Origin: Xanthobacteraceae bacterium
Lineage (GTDB): Bacteria; Pseudomonadota; Alphaproteobacteria; Rhizobiales; Xanthobacteraceae
Direction: 5' to 3'
Assembly: GCA_019635585.1 (NCBI GenBank)
Contig: JAHBZE010000001.1
Coordinates: 1,612,001-1,676,000 of the forward strand
DNA length: 64,000 nt
A program made the position numbers and the translations under genes. The notes beneath the pieces are model-generated. The model saw nothing but the letters and a program-made list of their open reading frames with translations, made no database searches and was not told the origin of the DNA. Shown here in pieces: positions 59,632 to 64,000 of this stretch (position 1 is the first letter of the stretch; each line of letters opens with the position of its first letter).

Positions 59632-60354
59632 TCAGGCCGTTTCGTTATTCTCGACGAGCTTCCAGTTCGGATCCGACGACTTCACGTCGCGGGCGAACAT
59701 CCAGAGGTCTTCCACATCGGTCAGCGCATCGGCGCTGCCTTCGACGACGTTGCCGTCCTTGTCACGCGTGGCTGACACGAGCTGCGCAAGGAAATCTATG
59801 GTGATCCGCGCCTCGTTCCCGGCCAGCGTCGCGTTCTTGATCTCGGCCTTGTCGAGCGAGACGAAACGCGACTCCATCTTGTGGCCCTTCGCTTCGCGCG
59901 CGTTCAACGCGGAGGCGAATTCCTCAAAGAGTTCCTTGCCGAGCATGTTGCGCAAGGTTTTGCGGTCGCCTTCGGCGAACGCCATCACGATCATTTCGTA
60001 GGCTGCCTTCGCACCCTCGAGAAAATTGCGCGCATCGAAGCTGCGGTCGGCATTCGCGATCGTGTCGAGACCGGCTGCGACCGCGCTTCCAGGGGCGGCG
60101 ATCCCGGCCCAACGATCCGCCGCCGGGGCTTCGCGCTCCGCGTCCCGCGCAACGGGGGATGTCTCTTCGTTACGGTTCGGGATACTGGCGGGCTTATCGG
60201 GAAGCGTCGCCGGTTTCGGCGTCTCGCCTGAATAGGGATCGAACGGCGGCCGCTCGTGGCCGGTGCGGGTCCCGAGCACGCTCCGAAGCTTCGCGAAAAT
60301 AAATACCGCGAGGGCGAGAAATATGATCGTGTAAATGTCGAACACGGCGTTCAT
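59632..60354 (-). CDS. Tim44/TimA-like domain protein
   Basis: A 240-residue inner-membrane protein. The N-terminal helix (about 8-25) is followed by a Pro-rich linker (30-90) and a C-terminal Tim44-like domain (about 100-235, YEMIVMAFAEGDRKTLRNML). The family includes the mitochondrial Tim44 import factor and bacterial TimA. Here it is head-to-head with secB, a protein-export chaperone gene, and leads the mltA-smr run. An export role is suggestive but unproven. Confidence 0.9.
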   Translation of the reverse strand: MNAVFDIYTIIFLALAVFIFAKLRSVLGTRTGHERPPFDPYSGETPKPATLPDKPASIPNRNEETSPVARDAEREAPAADRWAGIAAPGSAVAAGLDTIANADRSFDARNFLEGAKAAYEMIVMAFAEGDRKTLRNMLGKELFEEFASALNAREAKGHKMESRFVSLDKAEIKNATLAGNEARITIDFLAQLVSATRDKDGNVVEGSADALTDVEDLWMFARDVKSSDPNWKLVENNETA

Positions 60355-60628
60355 CGTCTGTGTCGTTCCGGCCCGGAAGCTGCGAAGAGCGGATTTGAAC
60401 TGTATTTCCCGCTCATATGGGAATTTTGCGACCTCTTCCAAGCCGCTGCGTCGATTTAGGCACTCCAATAACTCGCCGGCAGGTTAAACGATCCGCTTTA
60501 CCCGCGCCAATGGCGCAAATAGCCGCCAAAGGGGGCTTTCTTGTGCCCCTTCGGGCCCCATGCTAGCGACCCCGCTTTCCGGCGGAAGGGCGCCGGCCGC
60601 ATCTGAAATTCGAGGCTGGAGCAGAACC

Positions 60629-61105
60629 ATGACGACACAGAACGGCGGCACGACCGACGCACAAGCGCCGGGCCTCGGAATTCTCGGCCAGTACGTCAAG
60701 GATCTCTCGTTCGAGAACCCGCATGCGCCGCAGTCGCTGATGATGCAGCCCGAGCAGCCGCCGGCGGTCGACGTTCAAATCAACGTGAATGCGAAGCCGA
60801 TGGCGGAAACCGATTATGAGGTGGAGCTCAAGGTCGAGGTGAAGGCCGAGGACAAGAAAGCGAAGCGCGTGCTCTTCAATCTCGAACTGACCTATGCCGG
60901 CGTATTCCGGCTGACCAACGTGCCAAAGGAAAGCGTGCAGCCGCTCGCATTAATCGAATGCCCACGCCTCCTGTTTCCCTTCGTGCGCCGGATCGTCGCC
61001 GATTCGATCAGCGAAGGCGGTTTTCCACCGATCATGCTGCAACCGGTGGATTTCGCGGCGCTGTTCCGCGCCCGCGCCGAAAGCCAGAACGCGACGAAGT
61101 CCTAA
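60629..61105 (+). CDS. secB: Protein-export chaperone SecB
   Basis: Tetrameric export chaperone that holds preproteins for SecA. It has 158 residues. LGILGQYVKDLSFENPHAP, VELKVEVKA and VRRIVADSISEGGFPPIMLQPVDF are the family core. Start ATG 60629. Convergent with dnaQ, 1 base apart. Confidence 0.97.
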   Translation: MTTQNGGTTDAQAPGLGILGQYVKDLSFENPHAPQSLMMQPEQPPAVDVQINVNAKPMAETDYEVELKVEVKAEDKKAKRVLFNLELTYAGVFRLTNVPKESVQPLALIECPRLLFPFVRRIVADSISEGGFPPIMLQPVDFAALFRARAESQNATKS

Positions 61106-61106
61106 A

Positions 61107-61820
61107 TCACTCAGCTGCCGGTAGTTTGTCCTCGGCGAAATAGTCGAGCCAGATTGCTTTGTCGCCAAGCGTCGCGACGAATTTGCGGTGCTCGCTACGC
61201 TCGCTTTCACTTACAAGCGAGATCTGCCGCGATTTGCGCGAGGCACTCGTCACGACCGTCACCGTCAGTTCCTCGCGAATTTCGGTAACGAGCCCGAGCT
61301 TGGCCTGCCGGCCACCAGCCAGTTCCGCATAGACTTCGGCAAGCAGTTCGGCGTCGAGCAGCGCACCATGCTTGGTGCGGCGGGAATTATCGATGCCGTA
61401 GCGCGCGCAGAGATCGTCAAGCTTGTTACCGCCGCCCGGATGTTTGCGGCGCGCGAGCGTCAGCGTATCGACCACGCGGTCGCGCGTCGGCGGCACGAGC
61501 CCGCACTTCTTCAGTTCGAAATCGATGAACGTCATATCGAAGCCCGCGTTATGCGCGACGAGCTTAGAGTCGTTGCCGATGAATTCGAGGAACTCTTCCG
61601 CGACCTCCGCGAATTTCGGTTTGTCTTTCAAAAACGCTTCGCTCAACCCGTGCACGGCTTCGGCCTGCGCAGGCATGTCACGTTCTGGATTGATATAGGC
61701 GTGGAAGGTCGCGCCGGTCGGAATGCGATTTAGAAGTTCGACGCAGCCGATCTCGACAATGCGATCGCCGGTCGCGGGATCGAAGCCGGTGGTTTCGGTG
61801 TCGAATACGATTTCGCGCAT
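61107..61820 (-). CDS. dnaQ: DNA polymerase III epsilon subunit
   Basis: Proofreading 3'-5' exonuclease of the replicative polymerase. It has 237 residues. Exo I FDTETTGFDP, Exo II LVAHNAGFDMTFID and Exo III HGALLDAELLAEVY (DEDDh) are complete. The C-terminal clamp/polymerase-binding tail extends beyond residue 185. One base downstream of coaE. Confidence 0.97.
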   Translation of the reverse strand: MREIVFDTETTGFDPATGDRIVEIGCVELLNRIPTGATFHAYINPERDMPAQAEAVHGLSEAFLKDKPKFAEVAEEFLEFIGNDSKLVAHNAGFDMTFIDFELKKCGLVPPTRDRVVDTLTLARRKHPGGGNKLDDLCARYGIDNSRRTKHGALLDAELLAEVYAELAGGRQAKLGLVTEIREELTVTVVTSASRKSRQISLVSESERSEHRKFVATLGDKAIWLDYFAEDKLPAAE

Positions 61821-61821
61821 T

Positions 61822-62424
61822 TCACTTTTTCCTGGTCCAGCCGGGCGAGAGCACTTCGGCCAAAACTTCTTTCACCTGCTTCCGGGCAAATTCGAGTCCT
61901 TGCCCCGTATCGATTACGAAATCCGCGCGGGCGCGTTTTTCCGAATCAGGCAGCTGCCGTTTCAGGATGGCCCCGAATTTCTCCGGCGTCATCCCAGGGC
62001 GTGCATGAACGCGCGCGCGCTGAATATCGTGCGGCGCGCTGACCACAATTACGGCATGGAACTTTGCCGGATCGCCGGTTTCGAACAGAAGCGGAATGTC
62101 GAGCAGCACTGCCTTGGCGCCGGATTTTTCGGCGTCGGCCATGAATTGCGCGCGGAGTTGGCCTACCAGCGGGTGAATGAGCTTTTCGAGTTTCGAGAGC
62201 GCTTCGGGCTTGCCGACCACTGCGGCGGATAGTTTTTCGCGGTCGACCGTTCCGTTTTTCGTGGTTCCAGGAAATTCGCGCTCGATCAACGGCACCGCCT
62301 CGCCGGCATAGAGATGATGCACAGCGGCGTCGGCGTCGAACATTGGCACGCCTTCCTCGACGAACATTTGCGCCGTCGTGCTTTTGCCCATGCCGACGGA
62401 TCCGGTGAGGCCGAGCACGATCAT
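61822..62424 (-). CDS. coaE: Dephospho-CoA kinase
   Basis: Final step of CoA synthesis. It has 200 residues. P-loop [14 protein letters not shown] at about 8-21, then [10 protein letters not shown] and [11 protein letters not shown] in the CoA domain. Overlaps aroE by 4 bases. Confidence 0.96.
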   Translation of the reverse strand: MIVLGLTGSVGMGKSTTAQMFVEEGVPMFDADAAVHHLYAGEAVPLIEREFPGTTKNGTVDREKLSAAVVGKPEALSKLEKLIHPLVGQLRAQFMADAEKSGAKAVLLDIPLLFETGDPAKFHAVIVVSAPHDIQRARVHARPGMTPEKFGAILKRQLPDSEKRARADFVIDTGQGLEFARKQVKEVLAEVLSPGWTRKK

Positions 62425-63263
62425 TTCGCGGCCCCTTTCAAAAGATCGGCGACGATCAGATCGCGGAGTTCCTTCGTCACCTTCGGCCGCAAGCCGAACC
62501 AGCGCTCAAAGCCCGGTACGGCCTGATGCAGGAGCATGCCGAGGCCGTCCACCACCGGATGGCCGCGCTCGCGCGCCTGACCCAGCAAAGCAGTTTCGAG
62601 CGGCACATATACAATGTCGCTGACGGCGGCACCGGCTTTCAGATTCTTCAAGTCAATTTCGAGTGACGGCTGTCCGCTCATGCCGAGCGATGTGGTGTTG
62701 ACCAGAAGATCGGTGGAAGGAAGCAGCGCTTCGAGACTGTCGAAGCCCGCGATGTTCGCTGCGATTTTTAGCTCTTTGACAAGCTGCTCGGCGCGATCGC
62801 GCGATCGATTGACGATGGTGAGGGTTTTAACGCCGCGCATCTTAAGTCCGTAGACGATCGCGCGCGCAGCACCACCGGCGCCGAGCACCACCGCGTGGCG
62901 CGTCTTTGCATCCCAACCGGATATCGTATCGTCGAGATGCGCGAGATAGCCTTCGACATCGGTGTTGTCGCCGTGAAGCGCGTCGTTCTCGAGCCAAAGC
63001 GTATTCGCGACACCCAGCGCACGCACGACGTCGGTCGACTTCGCAACATTTCGCGCGGCCGCTTCTTTATGCGGAAGCGTTACGTTGCAACCGATGAAGG
63101 GGCCGCGTGCGAAATTCTTCAGAAACGTATCGATATCTTCCGGTTTCACTTCATGACGAACATACTCGCCGTCGATCTTGTATTCGCGCAGCCAGTAGCC
63201 GTGGATCAGCGGCGAGCGCGAATGGGCGACCGGATAACCGATGACGCAGGCGCGCTTCGTCAC
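62421..63263 (-). CDS. aroE: Shikimate dehydrogenase
   Basis: NADPH-dependent reduction of 3-dehydroshikimate to shikimate. It has 280 residues. [11 protein letters not shown] and NVTLPHKEA (catalytic Lys) form the substrate site, [11 protein letters not shown] the NADP site. Overlaps maf by 4 bases. Confidence 0.97.
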   Translation of the reverse strand: MTKRACVIGYPVAHSRSPLIHGYWLREYKIDGEYVRHEVKPEDIDTFLKNFARGPFIGCNVTLPHKEAAARNVAKSTDVVRALGVANTLWLENDALHGDNTDVEGYLAHLDDTISGWDAKTRHAVVLGAGGAARAIVYGLKMRGVKTLTIVNRSRDRAEQLVKELKIAANIAGFDSLEALLPSTDLLVNTTSLGMSGQPSLEIDLKNLKAGAAVSDIVYVPLETALLGQARERGHPVVDGLGMLLHQAVPGFERWFGLRPKVTKELRDLIVADLLKGAAK

Positions 63264-63871
63264 GACACGATCATCCCTGCTTTTCGGAAGTAGGCGAGCA
63301 ATGGCATCAGCGGCATGCCGAGGATCGTGAAATGATCGCCTTCGATCTTTTCGAACAGGTTCACGCCGACGTTTTCGAGCTGATAGCCGCCGACGCTCTG
63401 CATCACGCGGTCGCCGGCCTCGCCAAGATAAGCGTCGAGAAAAGTGTCGCTTAGCGCATGCATCGTGAGATGCGCCGACGACACCGTCTCGAACAACACT
63501 TTATTATCGCGCACGAGTGCGATGCCCGAATGTAGTGCATGGGTCTTGCCGGAAAATTTTTTCAGTTGTGTCCGGGCGGCGTCCATCGATTTCGGCTTCG
63601 AGAAGCGCTCGGCTCCGAGCGCGAGCGTCTGATCGGCGCCGAGCACGATCTTGCCGGAATTGCGTTTCGCGGTCTCTAACGCTTTCGCGCGCGCCAATAA
63701 TAGTGCCGCGCCTTCGGGCGTCGCGGCGTCTTTCGGCGATGCGGCTTCCGCCGCACGTTCATCGATGTCAGCGGGATCAATGATGAGCGGAATTCCAGCG
63801 GCTTCCAGGAGCGCGCGGCGCGGCGCGCTTTTGGATGCGAGCACCAACGGTTCTCCTTGCCACAGCGTCAT
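63260..63871 (-). CDS. maf: Maf-like nucleoside triphosphate pyrophosphatase
   Basis: A 203-residue Maf protein that hydrolyses non-canonical or standard NTPs to [28 protein letters not shown] and [11 protein letters not shown]-like [10 protein letters not shown] are family motifs. ATGA overlaps on both sides tie it to ppsR and aroE. Confidence 0.95.
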   Translation of the reverse strand: MTLWQGEPLVLASKSAPRRALLEAAGIPLIIDPADIDERAAEAASPKDAATPEGAALLLARAKALETAKRNSGKIVLGADQTLALGAERFSKPKSMDAARTQLKKFSGKTHALHSGIALVRDNKVLFETVSSAHLTMHALSDTFLDAYLGEAGDRVMQSVGGYQLENVGVNLFEKIEGDHFTILGMPLMPLLAYFRKAGMIVS

Positions 63872-64000
63872 TGCGCCGGCGCCGTGTCGCGACGGCGCTC
63901 CTGTAATAGCGCGATCACCGCGGCAGCGGTTTCCTCGATCGAGCGGCGGGTGACATCGATGATCGGCCAGTTATGGCGCGCGCAGAGTTTTTTCGAGTGG
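63868..64000 (-). CDS. ppsR: PPSR/UPF0085 kinase-phosphorylase (RP001-like), 3' end only
   Basis: The last 44 codons of a gene entering from the right. [25 protein letters not shown] matches the conserved C-terminus of pyruvate,phosphate dikinase / PEP synthase regulatory proteins, which control their target by phosphorylation. Its stop overlaps the maf start by 4 bases. In Caulobacter the replication origin lies between hemE and the RP001 gene, which I recall as a member of this family. Confidence 0.85.
   Translation of the reverse strand, partial: HSKKLCARHNWPIIDVTRRSIEETAAAVIALLQERRRDTAPAQ

Noticed and set aside
60355-60628. Largest gap; searched for RNA genes and heat-shock promoters upstream of secB
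   Set aside because: Only short repeats (AGCC ... GGCT, GC-rich) were seen; no tRNA, no clear promoter match and no coding frame of note.

Overview
This is an ordinary stretch of chromosome from an alphaproteobacterium of the order Hyphomicrobiales (Rhizobiales), probably in the Bradyrhizobium/Rhodopseudomonas/Xanthobacteraceae part of the order. The evidence is the high-GC codon use, families largely restricted to this group (TIGR02300/FYDLN acid protein, DUF1150, DUF2585, DUF2628 inside the his operon, OlsB- and PmtA-like lipid enzymes), alphaproteobacterial LexA, CtrA and RpoH motifs, and synteny such as lptC-lptA-lptB-rpoN, hisB-DUF2628-hisHAFE-coaA and coaE-aroE-maf-ppsR. The order assignment is firm; the family is an inference. 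I annotate 74 protein genes (two cut by the window edges) and two tRNAs. Coding density is very high: the largest gene-free gap is about 270 bases (60355-60628) and no gap exceeds 300. I saw no insertion sequence, prophage, CRISPR array, toxin-antitoxin pair or defence island, and no block of clearly foreign base composition.

Layout. 1-8.8 kb: aroA (edge), an acidic zinc-ribbon protein, tRNA-Ala(GGC), a heat-shock small HSP with DUF1150, then a minus-strand block of ribonuclease D, lptC, lptA, lptB, rpoN and ptsN (LPS transport plus nitrogen regulation), and tRNA-Leu(CAG). 8.9-14.8 kb: an NDUFA9-like reductase, uppP, a GST, queG, a hydrolase and a GT4 glycosyltransferase. 14.9-20.1 kb: the translation cluster infC-(lipoprotein)-rpmI-rplT-pheS-pheT. 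20.1-24.7 kb: mixed genes including an ATP-pyrophosphatase, a permuted NlpC/P60-like hydrolase, a CysZ-like membrane protein, nth and an AraC-MGMT fusion. 24.7-38.6 kb: gpmA, dapB, pyrF, a PmtA-like methyltransferase, then the chaperone cluster dnaJ-dnaK, a TRIC channel, a three-gene glycan cassette, grpE, hrcA, and divergent rph-rdgB-hemW. 40-50.4 kb: an LpoA-like lipoprotein, rsmI-yraN-gshB-thioesterase, SOS-controlled comM, a CtrA-linked hybrid kinase, olsB and coaA. 50.4-64 kb: his operon, hslVU, cell-wall and membrane genes (smr, mltA, a Tim44-like protein), secB, dnaQ, coaE, aroE, maf and the end of ppsR. This last gene is the likely RP001 orthologue, so the chromosome origin may lie just past the right edge.

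How the genes work together. The window is housekeeping: translation, protein folding and proteolysis (hsp20, dnaKJ, grpE, hrcA, hslVU), cofactor and amino-acid synthesis, LPS export and cell-wall recycling. The most informative signals are regulatory. Matching RpoH (sigma-32) promoters precede hsp20, dnaK and grpE, with a weaker one at hslV. A perfect GTTC-N7-GTTC LexA box lies at comM. A perfect TTAA-N7-TTAA CtrA box precedes a hybrid histidine kinase. infC has an AUU start codon. I did not find a convincing undescribed defence or mobile system; the best novelty candidates are small (a lipoprotein embedded after infC, a leaderless DUF2244 gene, a nested hairpin inside the his operon, a missing hpf gene, and a pseudo-receiver in the hybrid kinase).
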